Shown: positions 7,034 to 14,576 of the stretch, piece after piece | Layout: every line of letters begins with the position of its first letter | How positions within the stretch are numbered: position 1 is the first letter of the stretch | NCBI GenBank assembly: GCA_045602425.1 | Contig: JAZSBO010000020.1 | Location: 1 to 24,143, forward strand | DNA: 24,143 bases | From: RGIG9608 sp045602425 | Lineage (GTDB): Bacteria; Bacteroidota; Bacteroidia; Bacteroidales; Paludibacteraceae | Direction: 5' to 3' | Notes under the pieces: generated by a model | Seen by the model: only the letters and a program-made list of their open reading frames with translations | Told to the model about the DNA's origin: nothing | Databases searched by the model: none | Program-made: the position numbers and the translations under genes

Positions 7034-8095
7034 TTACTCTGCTACAGCTTCAATTTCTACCAAGAGGTTGGGACGGCAGATGTCAGCTTCTACAAAAAGT
7101 GTTTCAATGTTTGGCAATAGCTGGCTTACGGTATTTTTTACAGCCGTGAAGTCGGCTTTGTTTTTGATATAAACACGTAGATAAGAGAGTTGATTTTTTT
7201 GGCTCTCATTAAGTAATGTTTGAATATTTTCTATTGTAATTTGTGTTTGCTTTTGTGCATTGTCGGCAATAGTTTCTTCGCCACGAATGGCAGCTGTACC
7301 CGATACGTAAAGCGTATCATCGATAATTCTTGCACGCTCAAACTTTGGTGTTGTTTGTAGCGGTTGTTTGCCAGCTTTAAGCACATATTCGGAATAACGA
7401 TGTGCGGCTATTTGTAGCGGATTGTCTATTGCTTGTGTCTGCACACCATAGTAGGCATCGATGTCAACAGACAATCCGCCCTTTGAAGTGCCAATGCCCG
7501 TTGCTGCAGGATAGCCATTCTGCCACGCACATTGTGAATAAAAATGACTTCGTGCATCGTTGAATTGTTGGTATCGTTGTCCCAACGAATCGGTGTCAGT
7601 GATGCGTTCTACGTAGTTCCATTGACGTAAAATACTATTAATAGGCATTTTTTCTTTTTCAAAAACAGTGATTAAAGTCCCAAACATTCGTTCTGCTTGT
7701 TCAGCAATAGCAGAATCAACGATTGAATTTGTTGGCGTTGCAGTAATAAAAACAGCTTTTTCTGTATTGTTTTTTGCAACAATATAGGTCAATTCTGCTT
7801 CACGTTTAAATTCACAAGTAGAATCTGTCGAATGAATTTCAACGGCAAGATTGCACTCAAAAGGTGTCTGTGCCACAACAGCCACCAAAGGCGTTTTTTC
7901 TGCAAAAAAATGATAGGCTTTAGTTTGAACAATGGCTTGTTTCTGTAAAAAATCATTATTGTCCGTTATTTCTGTAAAAAAGAGCATCCGTACGATGGTT
8001 TGCTTTCTATCAAGCGAATCGAAAACCTCATCGACAAGGGCAGAAAACGCATTACCTTGCTTTCTTACAATCGTTATTTTCGGAGTGATATTCAT
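7034..8095 (-). CDS. Chorismatase-like protein with Rid (YjgF) fold
   Basis: A 353-residue protein resembling the FkbO/Hyg5/XanB2 chorismatase group, whose two halves adopt the Rid/YjgF trimer fold. Visible matches are WNYVERI (159-165), GQRYQQFNDARSHFY (172-186), YPAATGIG (195-202), FERARIIDDTLYVSGTAAI (252-270) with downstream E and Q.T..NI..LL, and the C-terminal CRPNLLVEIEA (340-350). In the family a Glu in this last motif is catalytic. Known members turn chorismate into dihydroxycyclohexadiene or hydroxybenzoate acids. Which product is made here cannot be read from sequence, and other annotations call relatives 'pteridine-dependent deoxygenase' or 'endoribonuclease L-PSP'. Its ATG overlaps the S41 protease stop (ATGA), making it the last gene of the nine-gene operon. 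Confidence 0.75.
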   Translation of the reverse strand: MNITPKITIVRKQGNAFSALVDEVFDSLDRKQTIVRMLFFTEITDNNDFLQKQAIVQTKAYHFFAEKTPLVAVVAQTPFECNLAVEIHSTDSTCEFKREAELTYIVAKNNTEKAVFITATPTNSIVDSAIAEQAERMFGTLITVFEKEKMPINSILRQWNYVERITDTDSLGQRYQQFNDARSHFYSQCAWQNGYPAATGIGTSKGGLSVDIDAYYGVQTQAIDNPLQIAAHRYSEYVLKAGKQPLQTTPKFERARIIDDTLYVSGTAAIRGEETIADNAQKQTQITIENIQTLLNESQKNQLSYLRVYIKNKADFTAVKNTVSQLLPNIETLFVEADICRPNLLVEIEAVAE

Positions 8096-9723
8096 CTATT
8101 CAAAATTCGATTTAATTCATTTTGATTTTGGATTTTCTCGATAGCAATTTGTACGCATTTATCGTCTTTATTCAAAATTGGATAAAAACCATCGTCGCCC
8201 AAAACATCACGCACAATATAAGCATAAACTTGCTTCTTTATACGATTTTTAGAGATGTTTTTATCGTGTTCGCTACCTTTTATGTTTTGTTTTTCGGCAA
8301 AAGCAATCATTTGTGCTAAAATGTCTTGCGTATCAAGGTAATCACTCAATTGCTTCCAATCACCTTGTTTTTTAAGTGTTTCTCGATTGTTTTCGGTGTA
8401 ATTCAACGCAAACTTGTACATCGTGCCTTTATTGAAAAGTTTTGTAAAAAACGGTGTAATATCCGAAGTATCGCTTGGCACAAAAATGTCAGGCATAATA
8501 CCTCCGCCACTATAGACAATTCGTCCATTAAGCGTTTTGTAAGCTACGGTGTCTTGCTTTATGCTGTCTTGTGAATAAAATTCGCCATGCTCATAACGGT
8601 TGAGAATGTCTTTTTCGTATTCATCGATTTTACCTAATTCGTAAGGCTTTTGTATGCAACGTCCGCTTGGCGTATAGTAGCGTGCAACGGTTAGTCTTAC
8701 AGCAGAATTGTCTTTCAACGGTATTTGTTGCTGTACAAGCCCTTTACCAAAAGTCCGTCGCCCTACAATGATTCCACGATCATTGTCTTGAATTGCTCCT
8801 GCAAAAATTTCGCTTGCCGAACCCGAAAATTCGTCAACCAACACCGCAATATCGTTTGCCTTGCACGATCCTGTACCAATAGCATAGATGTCATTACGAG
8901 GATAAAAATTAGGATTTCCTTGTGTGAAAACTATCAATTGCCCTTGATAAAGAAATTCGTTTATCATACGAGTTGCAGCATCAAGATAACCGCCAGAATT
9001 ACCGCGTAAATCCACAATAAATTTGCTAGCTCCTTGCTTTTTGAGCATTGCAATGGCGGTGAGAAATTCGTTATACGTAGTAGCCCCAAATTGGCTGACA
9101 TAAATGTAACCAATGTTTGAAGTTATCATATAGGCCGACTCAACACTTTTCACAGGAATATCGTCGCGAACAATGGTATAATGCAAAATTTCTTTCGTAC
9201 CACGACGCTTAACACCAACTTTCACTTTAGTGTTTTTCGGTCCGCGAAGTTTTTTTATCGTTTTCTCATTATTTATTTCTTTACCTACAAAAGCCGTATC
9301 ATTCACCTCTACAATACGGTCACCAGCCACAAGTCCTGCACGTTCCGATGGTCCACCACGTATGACATCGACGACGTAAATCGTATCATTTTGAAGATTA
9401 AATTGCACGCCTATCCCGCTAAAACTACCATTCAAATCGGCATTCACTTCTTCTATATCTTTAGCTGGAATGTACGAAGAATGCGGATCAAGATGTTTAA
9501 AAATCTCTGGTATAACACTCTCTTCTATCTTTTTTGTATCAACCGAATCGACATATTGTTCTTTGATTAATTCAAAAATAAATCCTGTTTTCGATAGAGG
9601 TAATATTGTTTGTTGCAGCTGCATAGGCGATTGTTTGTAGGTATTTTCTGTAAAAAATACACCTATAATGATACCAATTGCAATGCAAATTCCAACAAGA
9701 ATAGGTAGATATAACTTTCTCAT
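8092..9723 (-). CDS. S41 C-terminal processing protease (CtpA/Prc family)
   Basis: A 543-residue protease acting outside the inner membrane. One N-terminal membrane anchor or signal (about 5-24) is followed by an N-terminal S41 helical region (SYIPA.DIEE..ADLNG at 83-99), a PDZ domain (about 101-188, IRGGPSERAGLVAGD) and the S41 catalytic core. The catalytic Ser is Ser302 (SGSASEI), with Lys327 (TFGKG) 25 residues later and Gln331, the same spacing as Ser430/Lys455/Gln459 of E. coli Prc. A C-terminal helical tail of about 150 residues follows. ATG 9723 is chosen because it starts directly before the signal anchor; the GTG at 9768 would run into the upstream dCMP deaminase gene. It lies 10 bases after that gene and overlaps the next by 4. 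Substrates are unknown. Confidence 0.94.
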   Translation of the reverse strand: MRKLYLPILVGICIAIGIIIGVFFTENTYKQSPMQLQQTILPLSKTGFIFELIKEQYVDSVDTKKIEESVIPEIFKHLDPHSSYIPAKDIEEVNADLNGSFSGIGVQFNLQNDTIYVVDVIRGGPSERAGLVAGDRIVEVNDTAFVGKEINNEKTIKKLRGPKNTKVKVGVKRRGTKEILHYTIVRDDIPVKSVESAYMITSNIGYIYVSQFGATTYNEFLTAIAMLKKQGASKFIVDLRGNSGGYLDAATRMINEFLYQGQLIVFTQGNPNFYPRNDIYAIGTGSCKANDIAVLVDEFSGSASEIFAGAIQDNDRGIIVGRRTFGKGLVQQQIPLKDNSAVRLTVARYYTPSGRCIQKPYELGKIDEYEKDILNRYEHGEFYSQDSIKQDTVAYKTLNGRIVYSGGGIMPDIFVPSDTSDITPFFTKLFNKGTMYKFALNYTENNRETLKKQGDWKQLSDYLDTQDILAQMIAFAEKQNIKGSEHDKNISKNRIKKQVYAYIVRDVLGDDGFYPILNKDDKCVQIAIEKIQNQNELNRILNR

Positions 9724-9733
9724 TTTTTCGTTT

Positions 9734-10159
9734 TTATGCTTCAAGATAAATAACTTCGATGCCAGCACGTTTAAGCAAATCGATACCGTCGGTTATGCGA
9801 TAGTGTTCACCAAACACCACACGCTTAATGCCACTTTGTATAATCAATTTTGCACATTCGATGCAAGGCGATGCTGTAACGTAGAGCGTGGCTCCGTCGC
9901 TACTGTTGTTTGAGCGAGCTACTTTTGTTATGGCATTTGCTTCTGCATGTAAAACGTATGGTTTCGAAACATTGTTTTCGTCTTCGCAAATATTCTCAAA
10001 TCCCGAAGGCGTTCCGTTAAATCCGTCGGAGATAATCATTTTGTTTTTTACAATCAAAGCACCTACTTTTCGGCGTTCGCAGTACGAATTTTCTGCCCAA
10101 ATGCGAGCCATCTGCATATAACGTTTGTCAAGCATTAATTCTTTTTCTTTTGTTTCCAT
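9734..10159 (-). CDS. dCMP deaminase (ComEB family)
   Basis: Deaminates dCMP to dUMP, feeding thymidylate synthesis; the B. subtilis homologue is known as ComEB. The 141-residue protein has the cytidine-deaminase zinc site: His71 and Glu73 in HAEANAI, and Cys99 and Cys102 in PCIEC. The N-terminal RKVGALIVK and GFNGTPSGFENICED motifs are typical of dCMP deaminases rather than RibD or TadA. ATG 10159 is preferred. A TTG at 10174 would extend the protein by five residues and overlap the end of the subtilase gene. It is co-directional with its neighbours (4-base gap upstream, 10-base gap downstream), and nothing in the sequence links it functionally to the proteases beside it. Confidence 0.93.
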   Translation of the reverse strand: METKEKELMLDKRYMQMARIWAENSYCERRKVGALIVKNKMIISDGFNGTPSGFENICEDENNVSKPYVLHAEANAITKVARSNNSSDGATLYVTASPCIECAKLIIQSGIKRVVFGEHYRITDGIDLLKRAGIEVIYLEA

Positions 10160-10163
10160 AATT

Positions 10164-12113
10164 TTAATAAACAATTAATTGAGTTGAACCATAAAATTCT
10201 CCATTTTCTAAAATTACCACTAATTGATAAATACCCGAAGTTAAACCTTCTGTTGAAATATCCAATTGATTACTATTTTCACTTTTAAATGATTTTATCA
10301 ATTTTCCATTAGACCACACTTGTAGAAAGAAAGTTTCTACATTTTCCATTTCATCTTCAAAAGTAGGTAAAGTAAGTGATTTAACGGAATATATTATTTC
10401 ATTATTATCTTCTTTCTTATCTATAATAATGGGTACATCAGGGTCAAACTCCTTGTGAATAGGTCTAAGTTTTATACTTATCGTAGTATTACCGCCAGTA
10501 CTAGGATTAGGAGAAACAACAACTGTACCACCTCCAGAATTATCTTTTTGATAGAAATGATAAGATTTGGATATTGATACTTCTCCACAATCGCCATTAT
10601 AAACTAAATTAAAAGTATATATCCCTTCTTCTGAAGGAGTAAATACATAGGGATTTCCTTGAATAGGTAATTTATTTGACTCATCAGAAGATGGAGAAAC
10701 AGACCATTTGTAATCTTTGGAATTAGTGGAGAGCTCTATATTATTCGCTGACGCATAAATATAATATCTATTTCCAACATTTCCATAGTTTACATAAACA
10801 CCTCCTTGTGTATTAGACATTTGTATAAATGGTTTTTCGGTTCCTACTTGTATCGTTTTTGAAAGAGTAAATGAATGTTCTCTATATGTAATTTTTGCTT
10901 TTATAGTAACTGTATATGGAGCGTCATCGCTTTCTTTATACTCAAATGTAGCACTTTTAGTACCTTGACCTTTAACCAACGAAACTAAAGTATTTGATAC
11001 ACTCCATTGTACTACTGCACTATCAGGTATATTGACAGTATATGTTTCTACTCCGCACAAATGACTATTTCCTTGGATAGTAGTGGTCTTATGTGCTTTA
11101 GCTGCTGCTACTGCATAATAGGCGTTTACCAAACCATATCCCACCTCCTTGTTCCATGTGCCATATATATGAGTGGCATCTTTTTTAAATTCATAATTAG
11201 GAAGCTTTGTACATGTAGATTTTATAATGCTATATACTTCTTCTGAAGTCAGATCGGGATTAACGGAAAGCATAAGAGCTGCAATGCCTGCAACATGAGG
11301 GCAAGCCAAAGATGTCCCCGTGCAGTGGGCATATCCGCCATTAAGTGTTGTTGTTAGTATATTAACTCCGGGAGCAACAACGTCTAACTCTTCACCATAA
11401 CAGCTGGAATATTTGCTATATATACCCCGATACATACGTTCTCCGTTTTCGTCAACAGCTCCTACAGACAGGGTTGAAGATAAATTAGCAGGAAATCGAA
11501 CTTCTCTTGAAAATCCTACCATAGGAGTACCGAAATTACCGGAGGCTACAATGATAATGTGATTGTTTTTATACAAACTGTCAAGAAAGTTTTCTTCTTC
11601 CGGAACATTATTTTCACAACCCCACGAACAGTTGATGATTCTAATATCTTTTAATAAATGCTCACTATTTATTTTTTTATACCAATTTGCATCACATCCT
11701 TCATCCTTGGTACTATCGTTTTGGTTATAATAAATGATTCTATAATATTTAAATCTAATGGTTGATAGTTTACATGATGGAGCTACTCCAACCATTGTAT
11801 CATTATCTGTGGCACAAATTACTCCCGCACAATTTGTTCCGTGTGTTTCTTGCTTAAATGGGTTTTGAAAATTAGGGAAACAATTATAGTTTCCACATAT
11901 ATTCTCTTTTAAACTCGGATGATAAATTTCGACTCCATAATCTATTAAAGCAACTTTAATATTAGAATCTCCTTTAGTAAATTTCCAAGCCGTAGGTACA
12001 TCTATAGCTTTTAATCCCCATTGATTTTCAATATTCTCACAAAAGGAGATGGTTGTTTGCCCTAAAAGAATGGAAATAAATAATGCTATCCATTTAGAAT
12101 TGTTCATTGTCAT
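10164..12113 (-). CDS. Secreted S8 subtilisin-like protease with T9SS tail
   Basis: A 649-residue secreted serine protease. A signal peptide (about 1-25) is followed directly by the catalytic domain, with no long propeptide. The triad is Asp58 (LIDYG), His91 (HGTNCAG) and Ser268 (GTSLACPHVAG), with oxyanion Asn193 (ASGNFG). The domain is Cys-rich (Cys73, 78, 95, 100, 114, 140, 162, 166, 238, 264, 271), suggesting disulfides. Residues about 345-530 look like two Ig/PKD-type beta domains. The tail has SPNPSTGGNTTI and GIYQLVVILENGEF..., the pattern of type IX secretion sorting domains, split by an acidic insert of about 40 residues (DPDVPIIIDKKEDNNE). It should cross the outer membrane through T9SS and be surface-attached or released. 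The start region is nearly identical to that of lipoprotein L2. An alternative ATG lies at 12107. Confidence 0.9.
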   Translation of the reverse strand: MTMNNSKWIALFISILLGQTTISFCENIENQWGLKAIDVPTAWKFTKGDSNIKVALIDYGVEIYHPSLKENICGNYNCFPNFQNPFKQETHGTNCAGVICATDNDTMVGVAPSCKLSTIRFKYYRIIYYNQNDSTKDEGCDANWYKKINSEHLLKDIRIINCSWGCENNVPEEENFLDSLYKNNHIIIVASGNFGTPMVGFSREVRFPANLSSTLSVGAVDENGERMYRGIYSKYSSCYGEELDVVAPGVNILTTTLNGGYAHCTGTSLACPHVAGIAALMLSVNPDLTSEEVYSIIKSTCTKLPNYEFKKDATHIYGTWNKEVGYGLVNAYYAVAAAKAHKTTTIQGNSHLCGVETYTVNIPDSAVVQWSVSNTLVSLVKGQGTKSATFEYKESDDAPYTVTIKAKITYREHSFTLSKTIQVGTEKPFIQMSNTQGGVYVNYGNVGNRYYIYASANNIELSTNSKDYKWSVSPSSDESNKLPIQGNPYVFTPSEEGIYTFNLVYNGDCGEVSISKSYHFYQKDNSGGGTVVVSPNPSTGGNTTISIKLRPIHKEFDPDVPIIIDKKEDNNEIIYSVKSLTLPTFEDEMENVETFFLQVWSNGKLIKSFKSENSNQLDISTEGLTSGIYQLVVILENGEFYGSTQLIVY

Positions 12114-12165
12114 TATCTTTATCTGTTTTAATAAATGGGAGGGTTAATATAAATACTTCTATGAA
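12088..12165 (-). repeat. Duplicated junction block, copy A (L1 3' end / subtilase 5' end)
   Basis: 78 bases identical at 75 positions to 13725-13802. The block spans the last codons of L1, the intergenic gap and the first codons of the subtilase gene, ending at the 9-base sequence TAAATGGAT (Lys-Trp-Ile) that also occurs in the L1, L2 and L3 leaders. Confidence 0.9.
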
Positions 12166-12943
12166 ATCCCCTGAAATGTTTAATAGTTACTTTATCTACC
12201 TTTATATCATTCTCTACTAATATACCCAAAAGGCAAGAAAATCTTCTTTCAAGCCAACTAGTATATCCATATACAACAATTTCCGGGGTAAATACAAAAC
12301 ATTCTATTTGATTATTGGAGTCCACAATAAAGGGGACAGCACGATTATACACTCTCTTATAACTATTTTCATCACTTTCGTTTAAATCATTAAAATAAAA
12401 ATCCACGAAAGAACGGATGACGATCAAGTAGTATTTTTCAAAATCAATGTTCTGCCATTCCGTGATGTTTTGTGGGAAGAGCATGTAATCGGTTATAGGT
12501 TCCAATTTATTTATAAGCGAATCAACATCTGCTTGTTGGTTTATTATTTTGTAAGTATCTTGCTCCATAAAAGGATAATAGTCTATAGGTGGTAATCGTT
12601 TGAATGGCAAACTTTCCATTTTTTCTATCGAAGTAACTTTTATACGTTTCGATTGCCACTCTTTGGTTAGTACATCATTGTATTGCAGCCCTTTGATATG
12701 CACGAATTTCCAATCGTATGTCTCTCCTTCATAAACCAATGGAATGCAAAGATTTAGGCTATGAGTATAATTCATGTTGGAAAGTGGGTAGTTTTCATAT
12801 TCGTCCTCCATTTCAGGTAGAATATATCCATAATCTTCTACTTCTATATCAGTGAGTAGTTTGTCGTTGTACTTATCGCAACTTATAAGTGCGAAAAGAA
12901 TAGCTAATGTGATCCATTTAATAATGTGTTTTTCTGTTTTCAT
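12128..12943 (-). CDS. Tandem-array lipoprotein L1
   Basis: A 271-residue predicted lipoprotein with lipobox LISC (Cys22), the last transcribed of four paralogues. The family has CDKYN after the lipid site, then L.T.IEVE.YGYI, an acidic stretch, THSLNLCIPLVYE, FVHIKG..YNDVLT, WQS.RI.VTSIEKM, LPFKRLP.IDYYPFMEQ, DVDS.INKLEPITDYMLFP, W.NIDF.KYYLIV.SFVDF and a C-terminal LLGILVE.DI.VDKVT.KH. I do not recognise the domain. L1 is a mosaic: its N terminus resembles L2, the segment LQYNDVLT..WQSKRIKV matches L4, FYFNDLN.SDENSYKRVYNRAVPF matches L2, and the end YINPPIY matches L3. The gap to the subtilase gene is 14 bases. The acid-poor sequence after Cys22 does not clearly signal surface export. Confidence 0.88.
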   Translation of the reverse strand: MKTEKHIIKWITLAILFALISCDKYNDKLLTDIEVEDYGYILPEMEDEYENYPLSNMNYTHSLNLCIPLVYEGETYDWKFVHIKGLQYNDVLTKEWQSKRIKVTSIEKMESLPFKRLPPIDYYPFMEQDTYKIINQQADVDSLINKLEPITDYMLFPQNITEWQNIDFEKYYLIVIRSFVDFYFNDLNESDENSYKRVYNRAVPFIVDSNNQIECFVFTPEIVVYGYTSWLERRFSCLLGILVENDIKVDKVTIKHFRGFHRSIYINPPIY

Positions 12944-12955
12944 AAAACAATTTGA

Positions 12956-13750
12956 TTAAAAATATATAGTACCATTGATACCCCTGAGATGTTTAATAGT
13001 TACTTTATCCACTTTTATATCATTTTCTACCAATATACCCAAAAGGCAAGAAAATCTTCCTTCATCGCCACCAGCAATACCATATGAAAGAATTTCCGGA
13101 GTAAATACAAAACATTCTATTTGATTATTGGAATCCACAATAAAGGGGACAGCACGATTATACACCCTCTTATAGCTATTTTCATCACTTCCGTTTAAAT
13201 CATTAAAATAAAAATCCACGAAAGAACGGACGACGATCAAGTAGTATTTTCCAAAGTCAATGTTTTGCCATTCCGAGATGTTTTTCGGGAAGAGCATATA
13301 GTCGGTTATAGGCTCCAATTTATTTATAATCGAATCGACGTCTTCTTGGTGGTTGATTATCTTGTAGCTGTTTTGTTCCATAAAAGGGTAGTAGTCTATG
13401 GCTGGCAATCGCTTAAAAGGCAGAGTTTTCATTTTTTCTATCGACGTTACTCTTATGCGTTCCGATTGCCACTTTTTAGTTAGTACATCATTGTATAAAA
13501 ATCCTTTGATATGTACGAATTTCCAATCGTACGTATCTTCTTCATAAACCAATGGAATGCAAAGATTTAGGCTGTGAGTGTAATTCATATCGGAAAGAGA
13601 GTAGTTATCATCTTCATCCTTTATTTCAGGCAAAATGTATCCGTACTCTTCTACCTCTACATCGGTGAGTAGTTCGTTGTTGTACTTATCGCAACTTGTA
13701 AGTGCGAAAAGAATAGTAAAAATTATCCATTTAGTATTGTTCATTGTCAT
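12956..13750 (-). CDS. Tandem-array lipoprotein L2
   Basis: A 264-residue paralogue of L1, L3 and L4 with lipobox LTSC (Cys20). ATG 13750 is chosen because it is the position equivalent to the subtilase start in a duplicated block; an extra ATG two codons upstream (13756) exists here because the AAG seen before the subtilase is ATG. The first eight residues MTMNNTKW match the subtilase (MTMNNSKW) rather than the other lipoproteins, while everything after KWI belongs to the lipoprotein family. Its middle (FLYNDVLT.KWQSERIRV, EQNSYKII, QEDVDSIINKL) is close to L3 at the DNA level. The C terminus (GTIYF) lacks the INPPIY ending of L1 and L3. Function is unknown. It is a good candidate for a chimera produced by recombination within the array. 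Confidence 0.87.
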   Translation of the reverse strand: MTMNNTKWIIFTILFALTSCDKYNNELLTDVEVEEYGYILPEIKDEDDNYSLSDMNYTHSLNLCIPLVYEEDTYDWKFVHIKGFLYNDVLTKKWQSERIRVTSIEKMKTLPFKRLPAIDYYPFMEQNSYKIINHQEDVDSIINKLEPITDYMLFPKNISEWQNIDFGKYYLIVVRSFVDFYFNDLNGSDENSYKRVYNRAVPFIVDSNNQIECFVFTPEILSYGIAGGDEGRFSCLLGILVENDIKVDKVTIKHLRGINGTIYF

Positions 13751-13802
13751 TATCATTATCTGTTTTAATAAATGGGAGGGTTAATATAAACACTTCTATG
13801 AA
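13725..13802 (-). repeat. Duplicated junction block, copy B (L3 3' end / L2 5' end)
   Basis: The second copy of the 78-base block, here joining the last codons of L3 to the first codons of L2. It has the same length and only three mismatches relative to 12088-12165. Past TAAATGGAT the two downstream genes (subtilase and lipoprotein) are unrelated. Confidence 0.9.
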
Positions 13803-14571
13803 TACCTTTGAGGTGTTTAATGGTTACTTTATCCACTTTTATGTCTTTTTCTACTAATATACCTAAAAGAAAAGAAAAACATTTGTCTGTCCAAGCGGTA
13901 ATGCCGTAATAAACAATGTCTTGAGTAAATACGAAACATTCTATCTGATCTTTTGAATCGATGATAAACGGGAAAACATGATTATTGTATATGCCATTAT
14001 AAACCCCTTCATTAGTCATATTATTATTAAAATTAAAAAAATCAACGAAAGATTTAACAACAATCAAATAATATTTTTCAAAATCAATATTCTGCCATTC
14101 CGAGATGTTTTGCGGGAAGAGCATATAGTCGGTTATAGGCTCCAATTTATTTATAATCGAATCGACGTCTTCTTGTCGGTTGATTATCTTGTAGCTGTTT
14201 TGTTCCATGAAAGGGTAGTAGTCTATGGCTGGCAATCGCTTAAAAGGCAGAGTTTCCATTTTTTCTATCGACGTTACTCTTATGCGTTCCGATTGCCACT
14301 TTTCAGTTAGTACGTCATTGTATAAAAATCCTTTGATATGTACAAATTTCCCCTCATAAGTTCCTTCATAAACCAATGGAATGCAAAGATTTAGGCTGTG
14401 GGTATGATTCATATCGGAAAGAGGATAGTCGTCATCTTTCATTATGGGGCGAATGTATCCGTACTCTTCTACCTCTACATCGGTGAGTAGTTCGTCGTTG
14501 TACTTATCGCACCCTACAAGTCCAATAAGAATAACGAATGCAATCCATTTAAAATATTTTATTATTATCAT
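13765..14571 (-). CDS. Tandem-array lipoprotein L3
   Basis: A 268-residue paralogue with lipobox LVGC (Cys21). It shares the family motifs THSLNLCIPLVYE, LPFKRLPAIDYYPFMEQ and ITDYMLFP. It has a two-residue shorter stretch where the others have TYDWKFVH (TYEGKFVH). The N-terminal part YPLSDMNHTHSL and the VFPFIIDS region match L4, its centre is about 97% identical in DNA to L2 (8 differences in 258 bases), and its C-terminal YINPPIY is shared with L1. It starts 5 bases after L4 and ends 14 bases before the L2 ATG used here. The variable segment before the conserved LLGILVE (YYGITAWTDKCFS) differs in every copy. Function is unknown. Confidence 0.88.
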   Translation of the reverse strand: MIIIKYFKWIAFVILIGLVGCDKYNDELLTDVEVEEYGYIRPIMKDDDYPLSDMNHTHSLNLCIPLVYEGTYEGKFVHIKGFLYNDVLTEKWQSERIRVTSIEKMETLPFKRLPAIDYYPFMEQNSYKIINRQEDVDSIINKLEPITDYMLFPQNISEWQNIDFEKYYLIVVKSFVDFFNFNNNMTNEGVYNGIYNNHVFPFIIDSKDQIECFVFTQDIVYYGITAWTDKCFSFLLGILVEKDIKVDKVTIKHLKGIHRSVYINPPIY

Positions 14572-14576
14572 AATAA

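Noticed and set aside
9724..9768. GTG-started extension of the S41 protease
   Set aside because: It would place a hydrophilic segment before the signal anchor and overlap the dCMP deaminase gene. ATG 9723 is a natural start.
13265..14310. Similar plus-strand ORFs (72 and 110 residues) antisense to L2 and L3
   Set aside because: They resemble each other only because L2 and L3 DNA is nearly identical there; both are antisense frames.
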